A stretch of DNA of 64,000 bases from Streptomyces sp. GSL17-111. GTDB lineage: Bacteria; Actinomycetota; Actinomycetes; Streptomycetales; Streptomycetaceae. The stretch lies in NCBI RefSeq assembly GCF_037911585.1, contig NZ_JBAJNS010000001.1, positions 3,900,001 through 3,964,000 of the forward strand, in the 5' to 3' direction. The notes beneath the pieces are model-generated. The model was not told the origin of the DNA. It saw only the letters and a program-made list of their open reading frames with translations, and did no database searches. The translations under genes and the position numbers were made by a program. This document shows, one piece after another, positions 8,431-18,335 of the stretch; position 1 is the first letter of the stretch; each line of letters starts with the position of its first letter.

Positions 8431-9219
8431 GTGACCACGGCTGTAGCGAATCCCAGGGCGGGAGACGCCGGAGGGGGAACGGCCGTCGCGGCACAGGCGC
8501 GACAGGTCGTCAAGGCATACGGCTCGGGGGAGACGCGGGTCGTCGCGCTGGACCGGGTGGACGTGGACATCGCACGTGGCGCCTTCACCGCGATCATGGG
8601 CCCCTCCGGCTCCGGCAAGTCGACGCTGATGCACTGTCTGGCCGGTCTGGACACCGTCACGTCGGGGCAGATCCGGGTGGGGGACACCGAGATCACAGGG
8701 CTGAAGGAGAAGCGGCTGACGCGGCTGCGCCGCGACCACATCGGCTTCGTCTTCCAGTCGTTCAACCTGCTGCCGACGCTCAGCGCGCTGGAGAACATCA
8801 CGCTGCCCATGGACATCGCGGGTCGCAGACCCGACCGGGCGTGGCTGGACCGGGTGGTGGAGACGGTGGGGCTGCGGCAGCGGCTGCGGCACCGTCCGAG
8901 CGAGCTGTCGGGCGGTCAGCAGCAGCGGGTCGCGGTGGCCCGGGCCCTGGCGGCGCGCCCGGACATCATCTTCGGCGACGAGCCGACGGGCAATCTCGAC
9001 TCCCGGGCGGGGGCGGAGATCCTCGGGTTCCTGCGCCGCTCGGTGGACGAGCTGGGGCAGACGATGGTGATGGTCACGCACGACCCGGTGGCGGCGGCCT
9101 ACGCGGACCGTGTGCTGTACCTGGCGGACGGCCGGCTGGTGGACGAGATGCTGCGGCCCACGGCCGAGACGGTGCTGGACCGGATGAAGGCCTTCGACAC
9201 CCTCGGGCGGGTGTCATGA
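8431..9219 (+). CDS. ABC transporter ATP-binding protein (LolD/MacB type)
   Basis: 262 residues from GTG 8431 with ACGAGGAGA just upstream. Walker A GPSGSGKST (about residues 53-61), Q loop FVFQSFNLLPTLSALEN, signature LSGGQQQRVAVARAL, Walker B IIFGDEPTGNLDS and switch His in MVTHD are all intact. The SxNLLPTLSALENI stretch is typical of ATPases paired with FtsX-type permeases that move lipids, peptides or lipoproteins rather than solutes. ATGA overlap joins it to the permease gene. Confidence 0.95.
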   Translation: MTTAVANPRAGDAGGGTAVAAQARQVVKAYGSGETRVVALDRVDVDIARGAFTAIMGPSGSGKSTLMHCLAGLDTVTSGQIRVGDTEITGLKEKRLTRLRRDHIGFVFQSFNLLPTLSALENITLPMDIAGRRPDRAWLDRVVETVGLRQRLRHRPSELSGGQQQRVAVARALAARPDIIFGDEPTGNLDSRAGAEILGFLRRSVDELGQTMVMVTHDPVAAAYADRVLYLADGRLVDEMLRPTAETVLDRMKAFDTLGRVS

Positions 9220-11798
9220 CGATCGTCCGGACGTCGTTGCGCAACTTCTTCGCGCACAAGGGCCGGATGATGCTGTCCGGTCTCGCGGTGGTGCTGTCGG
9301 TCGCGTTCGTCTGCGGCACGCTGGTCTTCACCGACACCATGAACAGCACGTTCGACAAGCTCTTCGGGGACACGGCGGCCGACGTGACCATCGAGCCGGG
9401 CGGCGACGGCGGGTCGGGCGGTGGGGAACTGCCCTCGACGGGCCGCCCCGAGACGCTGCCGGCCTCGCTCGTGGAGCGGGCCGGTGCGGTGGAGGGGGCC
9501 GGGGAGGCGTTCGGCGTCGCGGGCACCATGGCCGTGACGGTCGTCGACGCCGAGGACGAGAACATCGGTCCGACGACGGGCGCGCCGACGATCGCGGCCA
9601 ACTGGACGGAGCTGGACCGGCGCGCGATGAAGGTGACCGCCGGTCACCCGCCGCGCGGACCGGACGAGGTGATGGTCGACTCCGACACGGCGGAGAAGCA
9701 CGGCATCGGGCTGGGCGACGAGCTGCGCACCGTCTCGGCCTTCGGCGAGTTCACCTCCCGGGTGGTGGGGATCGCGACGTGGCAGGTGACGAACCCCGGT
9801 GCGGCGGCCCTGTACTACGAGACCGGTGTCGTGCAGGAGCGGCTGCTCGGCGGCGGCGAGGTGTTCACGTCGGTGGCCGTGCTGGCGGCCGACGGCGTGA
9901 CGGACGAGCTGCTGAAGAGGAACGTGCGGGCCGCCGTCGGCGAGGAGCTGTCGGTGCTCACGGCGGCGGAGTCCGCCGAGCGGAACACGGAGGACATCGG
10001 CTCCTTCCTGGACGTCATGAAGTACGCGTTGCTGGGCTTCGCGGGGATCGCCCTGCTGGTGGGCGTGTTCCTCATCGTCAACACGTTCTCGATGCTCGTG
10101 GCGCAGCGTACGCGTGAGCTGGGGCTGATGCGGGCGATCGGCGCGGACCGTCGGCAGGTGGGGCGTTCGGTGGTGATCGAGGCGCTGCTCCTCGGCGTCG
10201 TGGGGTCCGTGCTGGGTGTCGCGGCGGGCGTGGGGGTCGCCGTGGGGCTGATGCGACTGATGGGCCTGCTGGGGATGACCCTGAGCACGGACGACCTGAC
10301 GATCGGCTGGACGACGCCGGTGGTCGGCGTGGTGCTGGGCGTGGTCGTGACGCTGCTGGCGGCGTGGCTGCCGGCCCGGCGTGCGGGGCGGGTGTCGCCG
10401 ATGGCGGCGCTGCGGGACGCGGGGGTGTCCGCGGACGGCCGCTCGGGACGGCTGCGCGCGGTGGCCGGTGTGGCGCTGACGGGCGCGGGTGCGGCGGCTC
10501 TGGTGGGCGCGGCGGGGGCCGAGGAGGCCGGTCCGGGGGCGTTGTACCTGTCGGTCGGGGTGCTGTTGACGCTGCTGGGGTTCGTGCTGGTGGGCCCGCT
10601 GCTGGCGCGGGTCGTGGTGCGGGCGCTGTCGGTCGTGGTGCTGCGGGTGTGGGGTCCGGTGGGGCGGCTGGCGGAGCGCAACGCGTTGCGCAACCCCCGG
10701 CGCACGGGCGCGACGGCGGCGGCGCTGATGATCGGGCTGGCGCTGGTGGCGGGGCTGTCGGTGGTGGGTTCGTCGATGGTCGCCTCGGGCCGGGCGGAGG
10801 TGGACCGCACGGTCGGCGCGGACTTCATCGTCAGCAGCATGGCCGGTCAGCCGCTCACGCCGCAGGTCGCGGAGTCGCTGAAGGACGTGCCGGAGCTGGC
10901 GCACGTCACGGAGTACCGCTCCCTGGACGAGCTGACGCTCACGCTGCCGGACGGCGGCACGGCGCGCGGCTCCGTCTCCGCCGCCTCGCCGACGTACGCG
11001 CGGGACGTGCGGGCGGAGACGGTCGCGGGCGAGCTGGCGGGCGCCTTCGAGCCGGGCGGCATGTCGGTGGGCGAGGAGTTCGCCGACGCGCACGGGCTCG
11101 CGGTGGGCGATCGGCTGGGGGTGGCGTTCCCCGGCGGCCGGAGCGGTGAGCTGGAGATCCGCGCGGTGACGTCGGCCGAGGCGATGATCGACCAGGGCGT
11201 GATGTACGTCGGGCTGCGCACCGCCGAGGAGTTCGTGCCGGCCGAGCGGATGCCCCTGAACACGCTGATGCTCGGGACGGCCGTCGAGGGGCAGGAGAGC
11301 GCGGCGTACGCGGCGCTGAAGGCGGAGCTGGAGCGCTATCCGCAGTACGAGGTGCGGGACCAGGCGGCCTACAAGCAGCTGCTGGAGGACCAGGTCGGCC
11401 AGTTGCTCAACATGGTCTACGGGCTGCTGGCGCTGGCGATCATCGTGGCGGTGCTGGGCGTGGTGAACACGCTGGCGCTGTCGGTGGTGGAGCGGACGCG
11501 GGAGATCGGCCTGCTGCGGGCCGTGGGGCTCTCGCGGCGGCAGTTGCGCCGGATGGTGCGGCTGGAGTCGGTGGTGATCGCTCTGTTCGGCGCGTTGCTG
11601 GGGCTGGGCCTGGGGCTGGCCTGGGGGGTGGCCGGTCAGCGGCTGCTGGCGCTGGAGGGCCTGCGGACGCTGGAGATCCCCTGGGTGACGATCGGCGGGG
11701 TCTTCCTGGGGGCGGCGGTCGTCGGGCTGGTGGCCGCGCTGCTGCCGGCGTTCCGGGCGGGCCGGATGAACGTCCTGAAGGCGATCGCGACGGAGTGA
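9216..11798 (+). CDS. FtsX/MacB-type ABC transporter permease
   Basis: 860 residues from ATG 9216. One N-terminal membrane segment, a periplasm-side MacB-like core (residues about 45-255), then three membrane helices (first FtsX domain, YALLGFAGIALLVGVFLIVN ... RELGLMRAIGADRRQ), a second extracellular domain and a second FtsX domain near the C-terminus (ERTREIGLLRAVGLSRRQ). The duplicated FtsX unit in one chain is the usual actinobacterial form. Works with the ATPase upstream; substrate unknown. Confidence 0.93.
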   Translation: MTIVRTSLRNFFAHKGRMMLSGLAVVLSVAFVCGTLVFTDTMNSTFDKLFGDTAADVTIEPGGDGGSGGGELPSTGRPETLPASLVERAGAVEGAGEAFGVAGTMAVTVVDAEDENIGPTTGAPTIAANWTELDRRAMKVTAGHPPRGPDEVMVDSDTAEKHGIGLGDELRTVSAFGEFTSRVVGIATWQVTNPGAAALYYETGVVQERLLGGGEVFTSVAVLAADGVTDELLKRNVRAAVGEELSVLTAAESAERNTEDIGSFLDVMKYALLGFAGIALLVGVFLIVNTFSMLVAQRTRELGLMRAIGADRRQVGRSVVIEALLLGVVGSVLGVAAGVGVAVGLMRLMGLLGMTLSTDDLTIGWTTPVVGVVLGVVVTLLAAWLPARRAGRVSPMAALRDAGVSADGRSGRLRAVAGVALTGAGAAALVGAAGAEEAGPGALYLSVGVLLTLLGFVLVGPLLARVVVRALSVVVLRVWGPVGRLAERNALRNPRRTGATAAALMIGLALVAGLSVVGSSMVASGRAEVDRTVGADFIVSSMAGQPLTPQVAESLKDVPELAHVTEYRSLDELTLTLPDGGTARGSVSAASPTYARDVRAETVAGELAGAFEPGGMSVGEEFADAHGLAVGDRLGVAFPGGRSGELEIRAVTSAEAMIDQGVMYVGLRTAEEFVPAERMPLNTLMLGTAVEGQESAAYAALKAELERYPQYEVRDQAAYKQLLEDQVGQLLNMVYGLLALAIIVAVLGVVNTLALSVVERTREIGLLRAVGLSRRQLRRMVRLESVVIALFGALLGLGLGLAWGVAGQRLLALEGLRTLEIPWVTIGGVFLGAAVVGLVAALLPAFRAGRMNVLKAIATE

Positions 11799-12002
11799 CG
11801 CCGGGTGCCGGGGGCGCGTGCGGCCCCGGCACCGTCACGGTCCCGTCGACGGGGGCGTCCGCGACCTGCGGGCGCTCCCGTCGACGGCGTCCGTCCGGCG
11901 GTGTGCGGGGGCCGGTGTCAGCCCGAGCGCGTACGCTGGGCAGCCCCGGCCCGCTTGCGTGTCGGGCCCTTCGTGTTGTCCGAGGACGGAAGTACCCACC
12001 CC

Positions 12003-15000
12003 ATGAGCCTGTCCGGTCTGCTTGATGCCGTCGTTGCCGACGCGGGGCTGCGCGAGGCGGTCGAGGCCGCCGGGGCCGCCTCCCGCCGCGAGGTGGACCT
12101 GGTGGGTCCGCCCGCCGCGCGCCCGCTCGCGGTGGCGGCGCTGGCGCGCCGTGCGAAGGGTCCGCTGCTGGCGGTGACGGCCACGGGGCGGGAGGCGGAG
12201 GACCTGGCGGCGGCCCTGCGGTCGCTGCTGCCGCCGGACGGCGTGGCGGAGTTCCCGGCGTGGGAGACGCTGCCGCACGAGCGGCTGTCGCCGCGCAGCG
12301 ACACGGTGGGCCGACGGCTGGCGGTGCTGCGGCGGCTCGCCCACCCGGACCCGCGCGAGCCGGGCACGGGCCCGGTCCAGGTGGTGGTGGCACCGATCCG
12401 CTCGGTGCTCCAGCCGCAGGTCAAGGGCTTGGGGGAGCTGGTCCCGGTCAGTCTGCGCACGGGCGAGTCGGCGGATCTGCAGGGAATCGTGGACGGGCTG
12501 GCCGCCGCCGCGTACGCGCGCGTGGAGCTGGTGGAGAAGCGGGGCGAGTTCGCGGTGCGCGGCGGCATCCTCGACGTCTTCCCGCCCACCGAGGAGCATC
12601 CGCTGCGGGTCGAGTTCTGGGGCGACGACGTCGAGGAGATCCGGTACTTCAAGGTGGCCGACCAGCGGTCGCTGGAGGTGGCGGAGCACGGGCTGTGGGC
12701 GCCGCCGTGCCGGGAGCTGCTGCTGACCGAGGACGTCCGGGAGCGGGCGGCGGAGTTGGCGCGGGCCCACCCGGAGCTGGGCGAGCTGCTGGACAAGGTG
12801 GCCGAGGGCATCGCCGTGGAGGGTATGGAGTCGCTCGCCCCGGTCCTGGTGGACGAGATGGAGCTGCTGCTGGACGTGTTGCCGGAGGGCAGCATGGCGG
12901 TGGTGTGCGACCCGGAGCGGGTGCGGACGCGGGCGGCGGACCTGGTGGCGACGAGCCGGGAGTTCCTGGAGGCGTCGTGGGCGGCGAGCGCCGGGGGCGG
13001 GCAGGCGCCGGTGGACGTCGGCGCGGCGTCCCTGTGGTCCATCGCCGACGTCCGGGAGCGGGCGCGTGAGCTGGGCATGCTGTGGTGGTCGGTGTCGCCG
13101 TTCTCGGCGGGCGCGGGGCTGGAGGAGTTCGAGGAGGACTCGATCCGGTTGGGGCTGCGGGCGGCGGAGTCCTACCGGGGGGACACGGCGCGGGCGCTGG
13201 CGGACACCAAGGGCTGGCTGGCGGAGGGCTGGCGGTGCGTGTACCTGACGGAGGGGCACGGCCCGGCGGCCCGCACGGTGGAGGTGCTGGGCGGCGAGGG
13301 TGTCGCGGCGCGCCTCGACGAGGAGCTCGCGGAGCTGGTGCCGTCCCTGGTGCAGGTCTCGTGCGGCTCGCTGGAGCACGGTTTTCTCGCGCCGGAGCTG
13401 AAGCTCGCGGTGCTGACGGAGACGGACCTGACCGGTCAGAAGGCGGCCGGGCGGGAGGCGTCGCGGATGCCGGCGCGCCGCCGCAAGACGATCGACCCGC
13501 TGACGCTGAGTCCGGGCGACTACATCGTGCACGAGCAGCACGGTGTGGGCCGGTACGTGGAGATGGTGCAGCGCACGGTGCAGGGCGCCACGCGCGAGTA
13601 CCTGCTGGTCGAGTACGCGCCCGCCAAGCGCGGGCAGCCGGGGGACCGGCTGTTCGTGCCGACGGACCAGCTGGAGCAGGTCACCAAGTACGTCGGCGGT
13701 GAGGCGCCGTCGCTGCACCGGCTGGGCGGCGCGGACTGGACGAAGACGAAGGCGCGGGCGAAGAAGGCGGTCAAGGAGATCGCGGCCGACCTGATCAAGC
13801 TGTACTCGGCGCGCATGTCGGCGCCGGGGCACGCCTTCGGGGCGGACACGCCGTGGCAGCGGGAGCTGGAGGACGCCTTCCCGTACGCCGAGACGCCCGA
13901 CCAGCTCACCACGATCGGTGAGGTGAAGGCCGACATGGAGAAGCCGTCCCCGATGGACCGGCTGATCTGCGGCGACGTCGGCTACGGCAAGACGGAGATC
14001 GCGGTGCGGGCGGCGTTCAAGGCGGTGCAGGACGGCAAGCAGGTCGCCGTCCTCGTCCCGACGACGCTGCTGGTGCAGCAGCACCTCGGGACCTTCACCG
14101 AGCGGTACGGTCAGTTCCCGGTCTCGGTGAAGGCGCTGTCCCGGTTCCAGACGGAGACGGAGGCGAAGGCCGTCCTGGAGGGGCTGCGGGACGGCTCGGT
14201 GGACCTCGTCATCGGCACGCACCGGCTGTTCTCCTCGGAGACGAAGTTCAAGGACCTGGGGCTCGTCATCGTCGACGAGGAGCAGCGCTTCGGCGTCGAG
14301 CACAAGGAGCAGCTGAAGAAGCTGCGGGCGAACGTGGACGTCCTGACGATGTCGGCGACGCCGATCCCGCGCACGCTGGAGATGGCGGTGACGGGCATCC
14401 GGGAGATGTCGACGATCACCACGCCGCCGGAGGAGCGGCATCCGGTGCTGACGTTCGTGGGCCCGTACGAGGAGCGGCAGATCGGTGCGGCGGTCCGTCG
14501 GGAGCTGCTGCGCGAGGGGCAGGTCTTCTACATCCACAACCGGGTGGAGTCGATCGACCGGGCGGCGGCGCGGCTGCGGGCGGCGGTGCCGGAGGCGCGG
14601 ATCGCGACGGCGCACGGGCAGATGTCGGAGGCGGCGCTGGAGCAGGTGGTCGTCGACTTCTGGGAGAAGAAGTTCGACGTGCTCGTCTCGACGACGATCG
14701 TGGAGTCGGGCATCGACATCTCCAACGCGAACACGCTGATCGTGGAGCGGGGCGACACGTTCGGTCTGTCGCAGCTGCACCAGCTGCGCGGCCGGGTGGG
14801 CCGGGGGCGGGAGCGGGGGTACGCGTACTTCCTGTACCCGCCGGAGAAGCCGCTGACGGAGACGGCGCACGAGCGGTTGGCGACGATCGCCCAGCACACC
14901 GAGATGGGCGCGGGCATGTACGTGGCGATGAAGGACCTGGAGATCCGCGGCGCGGGCAATCTGCTGGGCGGTGAGCAGTCCGGGCACATCGCCGGGGTGG

Positions 15001-15545
15001 GCTTCGACCTGTACGTGCGGATGGTGGGCGAGGCCGTCGCGGACTTCCGGGCGTCGATGGAGGGCGGCGGCGAGCAGGAGGCCCCGCCGCTGGAGGTGAA
15101 GATCGAGCTGCCGGTGGACGCGCACGTGCCGCACGACTACGCGCCGGGCGAGCGGCTGCGGCTCCAGGCCTACCGGTCGATCGCGGCGGCGAACTCCGAG
15201 GAGGACGTCGCGGCGGTGCGGGAGGAGCTGACTGACCGCTACGGTCCGCTGCCGGAGCCGGTGGAGAACCTGCTGCTGGTGGCGGGGCTGCGGATGCTGG
15301 CCCGCTCGTGCGGCGTCACGGACGTCACCTTGCAGGGCAACAGGATCCGCTTCGCGCCGGTGGAGCTGCGGGAGTCGCAGGAGCTGCGGCTGAAGCGGCT
15401 CTACCCGGGTTCGGTGGTGAAGGCGTCGGCCGGGCAGGTGCTGGTGCCGCGTCCGAAGCCGGCCGGTATCGGCGGCAAGCCCGTGGTGGGCCGGGAACTG
15501 CTGGCCTGGACGGGCGAGTTCCTGGTGGCGGTGCTCGGCTCCTGA
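12003..15545 (+). CDS. mfd: Transcription-repair coupling factor Mfd
   Basis: 1180 residues, the normal size. It removes RNA polymerase stalled at DNA lesions and recruits UvrA. Visible in order: UvrB-like N-terminal module (GREAEDLAAALRSLLP, AVRGGILDVFPP), the RNA polymerase-interacting CarD-like domain (GDYIVHEQHGVGRYVEM, about residue 503), the translocase with Walker A GDVGYGKTE (about residue 657) and DEEQ box (about residue 758), helicase motif VI QLRGRVGR, and the TRCF C-terminal domain. I chose ATG 12003 because the protein then begins in the usual way (MSLSGLLDAVV). Confidence 0.97.
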   Translation: MSLSGLLDAVVADAGLREAVEAAGAASRREVDLVGPPAARPLAVAALARRAKGPLLAVTATGREAEDLAAALRSLLPPDGVAEFPAWETLPHERLSPRSDTVGRRLAVLRRLAHPDPREPGTGPVQVVVAPIRSVLQPQVKGLGELVPVSLRTGESADLQGIVDGLAAAAYARVELVEKRGEFAVRGGILDVFPPTEEHPLRVEFWGDDVEEIRYFKVADQRSLEVAEHGLWAPPCRELLLTEDVRERAAELARAHPELGELLDKVAEGIAVEGMESLAPVLVDEMELLLDVLPEGSMAVVCDPERVRTRAADLVATSREFLEASWAASAGGGQAPVDVGAASLWSIADVRERARELGMLWWSVSPFSAGAGLEEFEEDSIRLGLRAAESYRGDTARALADTKGWLAEGWRCVYLTEGHGPAARTVEVLGGEGVAARLDEELAELVPSLVQVSCGSLEHGFLAPELKLAVLTETDLTGQKAAGREASRMPARRRKTIDPLTLSPGDYIVHEQHGVGRYVEMVQRTVQGATREYLLVEYAPAKRGQPGDRLFVPTDQLEQVTKYVGGEAPSLHRLGGADWTKTKARAKKAVKEIAADLIKLYSARMSAPGHAFGADTPWQRELEDAFPYAETPDQLTTIGEVKADMEKPSPMDRLICGDVGYGKTEIAVRAAFKAVQDGKQVAVLVPTTLLVQQHLGTFTERYGQFPVSVKALSRFQTETEAKAVLEGLRDGSVDLVIGTHRLFSSETKFKDLGLVIVDEEQRFGVEHKEQLKKLRANVDVLTMSATPIPRTLEMAVTGIREMSTITTPPEERHPVLTFVGPYEERQIGAAVRRELLREGQVFYIHNRVESIDRAAARLRAAVPEARIATAHGQMSEAALEQVVVDFWEKKFDVLVSTTIVESGIDISNANTLIVERGDTFGLSQLHQLRGRVGRGRERGYAYFLYPPEKPLTETAHERLATIAQHTEMGAGMYVAMKDLEIRGAGNLLGGEQSGHIAGVGFDLYVRMVGEAVADFRASMEGGGEQEAPPLEVKIELPVDAHVPHDYAPGERLRLQAYRSIAAANSEEDVAAVREELTDRYGPLPEPVENLLLVAGLRMLARSCGVTDVTLQGNRIRFAPVELRESQELRLKRLYPGSVVKASAGQVLVPRPKPAGIGGKPVVGRELLAWTGEFLVAVLGS

Positions 15546-15550
15546 CGGCC

Positions 15551-15584
15551 GCGCGCCCCCGGGCGGGTATGTCCGGGGGCGCGC
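15551..15584. terminator. Bidirectional hairpin between mfd and the DUF4352 lipoprotein
   Basis: Perfect 12-bp stem (15551-15562 with 15573-15584), 10-base loop, no T tract, placed 5 bases after the mfd stop and between convergent genes. Confidence 0.75.
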
Positions 15585-15647
15585 GGCGGAGGGCGCCTGC
15601 GGGGGTTTCAGACGCCCTCCGGCCGGGGGAGGGGCGGGTGCCGGGCC

Positions 15648-16244
15648 TCAGAGCTCCAGGCTCCACTGGGCGGGGGCGGTGGTGAAGTCGATCAGTTCGA
15701 CCTCCAGGTCGAGCACGTCGGCGTCGGCCGGGGCGTCGAACGCGTACTGGGCGGTGGCCTTCTTGCCGGGCAGCAGCTCGCCGGTGAAGCCGCCGCCGAC
15801 GGTGTCGTCGTAGATCTCCTCGGCGGCCGTGCCGTCCTCGCCGGCGCGGGCGCTGACCATGATGAGGTCGGCGGAGACGTTCTCCTCACCGGTGTTCTCC
15901 AGGGTGATGGTGACCTGGTGGGCCGTGTTGCCCTCGGTGTGGCCGACGGCGTACTCGTCCGGCTGGTAGGTCTCGGCCCCGGAGACGGTGATCTTGAGCC
16001 CGCTGTCGTAGACGGCGGTGTCCCCGGCGGCGTAGGCCCCGCCGCCGTCCTCCTTGTCCGTGTCCTGGCCCGCGTCCCCGCCCTCGTCCCCGGCGTTGTC
16101 CCCGGCGTCGGCCTGCGCGTCCTGGCCGGCGGACGTCTCCTTGGTGGGCTCCTCCGGGCCGCAGGCGGTCAGGCCGCCGACGGCGAGGACGGCGGTGGTC
16201 ACGGCGGCGACGAGCGTACGGGTGCGGATGCTGTTCACGGACAT
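15648..16244 (-). CDS. DUF4352-type secreted lipoprotein
   Basis: 198 residues. A signal peptide with lipobox (LTAC, Cys about residue 28) is followed by an acidic Asp/Gly/Glu linker and an immunoglobulin-like domain (GLKITVSGAE, HQVTITLENTGEENVSADLIMV, FTGELLPGKKATAQYAF) of the telokin-like DUF4352 group. It should sit on the outer face of the membrane; ligand unknown. Shine-Dalgarno GAGGGG precedes ATG 16244. Its promoter region is shared with the methylase-like gene and holds repeated GTGAACCG boxes. Confidence 0.85.
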   Translation of the reverse strand: MSVNSIRTRTLVAAVTTAVLAVGGLTACGPEEPTKETSAGQDAQADAGDNAGDEGGDAGQDTDKEDGGGAYAAGDTAVYDSGLKITVSGAETYQPDEYAVGHTEGNTAHQVTITLENTGEENVSADLIMVSARAGEDGTAAEEIYDDTVGGGFTGELLPGKKATAQYAFDAPADADVLDLEVELIDFTTAPAQWSLEL

Positions 16245-16292
16245 GGCTGTACCCCTCGAAATCGGTGACGGTCTGTGTCAGCGCGGTGCGCT

Positions 16293-16377
16293 GTGAACCG
16301 GTGGGTCAATAACAACAGAGACTGTGAATCGAGTCAACACGGTTCACATGCATGGTGATGTTCACCGAGTGAACCGT
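16293..16377. promoter_or_regulatory. Operator-like GTGAACCG boxes in a divergent promoter
   Basis: GTGAACCG occurs at 16293-16300 and 16369-16376 and as its complement CGGTTCAC at 16340-16347. The last two extend to a perfect 9-bp inverted repeat (16339-16347 / 16369-16377) that encloses a second one (GGTGA 16354-16358 / TCACC 16362-16366). A related GTGAATCG lies at 16324-16331. Such clustering between two divergent genes suggests binding of a dimeric regulator to both promoters. Confidence 0.6.
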
Positions 16378-16442
16378 TCCATGGAGCCGTCGGCCGGGTA
16401 TGCTCGACCGACCGCAGCCAGGACGTGAGAGAGGCCGCTGAC

Positions 16443-18335
16443 GTGTCGCAGAGCCCGCCGGACGTGCCCGAGGTGACGGCGGCCGGGATCGCCCGGCTGG
16501 CCGGGGTGGGACGTGCCGCCGTCAGCAACTGGCGCCGCCGCTACCCGCACTTCCCCCGGCCCGTGGGCGGCACCGAGACGAGCCCGACCTTCGCGCTGGC
16601 CGAGGTCGAGGCGTGGCTGCGGGCCCAGGGCAAGCTGGCCGAGGTGCCCCTGCGGGAGCGTGTGTGGCAGCGCGTCGAGGCCGATCCGGACGGCGCGGCG
16701 GGCGCCCTGGCCCGCGCCGGGGAGCACCTCCTGCGGCACGCCGGGCCGGCCGGCGACCGAGCACGCGGCGCGGCGAAGGGCGGCGCCACGGCCGAGGAGG
16801 CCGACGCGACGCGCGAACTGGACGCCCTCGCCGAGGAGTCCGGCGCCGCCGACGCCTTCGCCTTCCTGCTCGCCCGCTACTTCGACGCCAACCCCCGCGC
16901 CTACACCCTCACCCCGCCGCCCGCCGCCGACCTCATGGCCGCGCTCGCCGGCCCCGCGACCACCGTCCTCGACCCCGCCTGCGGCTCCGGCGAGCTCCTG
17001 GCCGCCGCCCTGCGCGCGACCCCCGGGGCCGACGCCGCCGTCGAGCTGTACGGGCAGGAGAGCGACCCCGCGCTCGCCCGGCTGGCCGCCCTGCGCCTGA
17101 CGCTGTGCGGCACCCCGCCGCCGTCCGCCGTGCACATCCGGGACGAGGACGCGCTGCGCACGCCGCTGGGCGAACAGCCGGGCGTGGACGCCGTCCTGTG
17201 CCACCCGCCGTTCAACGAGCGCAACTGGGGCCACGACGAGCTGGTCTACGACCCGCGCTGGGAGTACGGCCTGCCCGCCCGCACCGAGTCCGAACTCGCC
17301 TGGGTGCAGCACGCCCTGGCCCGGCTGCGGCCCGGCGGCACGGCGGTGCTGCTGATGCCGCCCGCCGCCGCCTCGCGCCGCACCGGCCGGCGCGTGCGGG
17401 CCACGCTGCTGCGCCGGGGCGCGCTGCGCGCCGTCGTCGCGCTGCCCGCCGGGGCCGCGCCGCCGCACAGCCTGCCGCTGCACCTGTGGGTGCTGCGGGC
17501 CCCCGGCGGGTCCGGCGCGGCGGACCCCCGGCTGCTCCTGGTCGACGCCGGGACCCACCACCGGGCCACCGGCCGCGAACCGCTGCCGTGGGACGAGCTG
17601 CACGCGACCGTCCGCACGGCCTGGCGGGCCTTCGACGCGGGCCGCCCGGTGCCGGAGGAGCCCGGCGTGTGCGGAACGCGCTCCGTCATCGACCTGCTCG
17701 ACGACGACGTCGACCTGGCCCCCGCCCGGCACCTGCCGCCCGTCGGGGGCACCGCCGACGCCCAGGGCCTCGCCGACGTCGGCGGGGAACTGGAGCGCAC
17801 GCTGCGCCGCACCCTCGACCTCGCACCCGCCCCCGGGCCCGTGGTGGACGGCGGGGCGCGCTGGACCCTCACCACCGTGGGCGAGTTGGTGCGCGGCGGC
17901 GCCGTGGAGGTCCGGGCGGGCGGCGCGGAGGGGGAGCCCGTCGTGACGCGCGAGGGCGACGTCGTCATTCCCGTCCAGGGCCGGGGCGCCGCGTTCGTCG
18001 TCGAGCCGGACCGGGCCGGGGAGACGCTGGCCAAGCCGCTGTACCTGCTGCGCCCCGAGCCCGCCGCGCTGGACCCGTGGTTCCTCGCCGGCTTCCTGCG
18101 CTCGACCGCCAACACCCGGCAGGCCAGCAGCTACGCCTCGACGGCCTCCCGCCTCGACGTGCGGCGGCTGCGCGTCCCCCGGCTCCCCCTGGAGGCGCAG
18201 CGCCCCTACGGCGAGCACTTCCGCCGCCTCGCCGCCTTCGAGGCGGCGCTGCGGCTCGCCGGGGAGTTGGGCGAGCGGCTGGTGCAGGGTCTGTACGACG
18301 CGCTCGCCGAGGGCACCGCCCGGCCGCCCGGCTGA
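16443..18335 (+). CDS. HTH N6-DNA-methylase-like protein with altered motif IV (HPPF)
   Basis: 630 residues from GTG 16443 (GAGAGG 8 bases before); a GTG at 16425 is the alternative. Residues 1-60 form a helix-turn-helix (TAAGIARLAGVGRAAVSNWRRRYPHFPRP). The middle is an HsdM-like methyltransferase: motif I DPACGSGELL (about residue 177) is intact, but the catalytic NPPF is CHPPFN with His at about residue 254. The C-terminal 130 residues (ASSYASTASRLDVRRLRVPRLPLEAQRPY) resemble a type I specificity-type target recognition end. No restriction subunit is nearby. With the Asn lost it may bind AdoMet and DNA without methylating adenine, perhaps as a regulator. Confidence 0.8.
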   Translation: MSQSPPDVPEVTAAGIARLAGVGRAAVSNWRRRYPHFPRPVGGTETSPTFALAEVEAWLRAQGKLAEVPLRERVWQRVEADPDGAAGALARAGEHLLRHAGPAGDRARGAAKGGATAEEADATRELDALAEESGAADAFAFLLARYFDANPRAYTLTPPPAADLMAALAGPATTVLDPACGSGELLAAALRATPGADAAVELYGQESDPALARLAALRLTLCGTPPPSAVHIRDEDALRTPLGEQPGVDAVLCHPPFNERNWGHDELVYDPRWEYGLPARTESELAWVQHALARLRPGGTAVLLMPPAAASRRTGRRVRATLLRRGALRAVVALPAGAAPPHSLPLHLWVLRAPGGSGAADPRLLLVDAGTHHRATGREPLPWDELHATVRTAWRAFDAGRPVPEEPGVCGTRSVIDLLDDDVDLAPARHLPPVGGTADAQGLADVGGELERTLRRTLDLAPAPGPVVDGGARWTLTTVGELVRGGAVEVRAGGAEGEPVVTREGDVVIPVQGRGAAFVVEPDRAGETLAKPLYLLRPEPAALDPWFLAGFLRSTANTRQASSYASTASRLDVRRLRVPRLPLEAQRPYGEHFRRLAAFEAALRLAGELGERLVQGLYDALAEGTARPPG

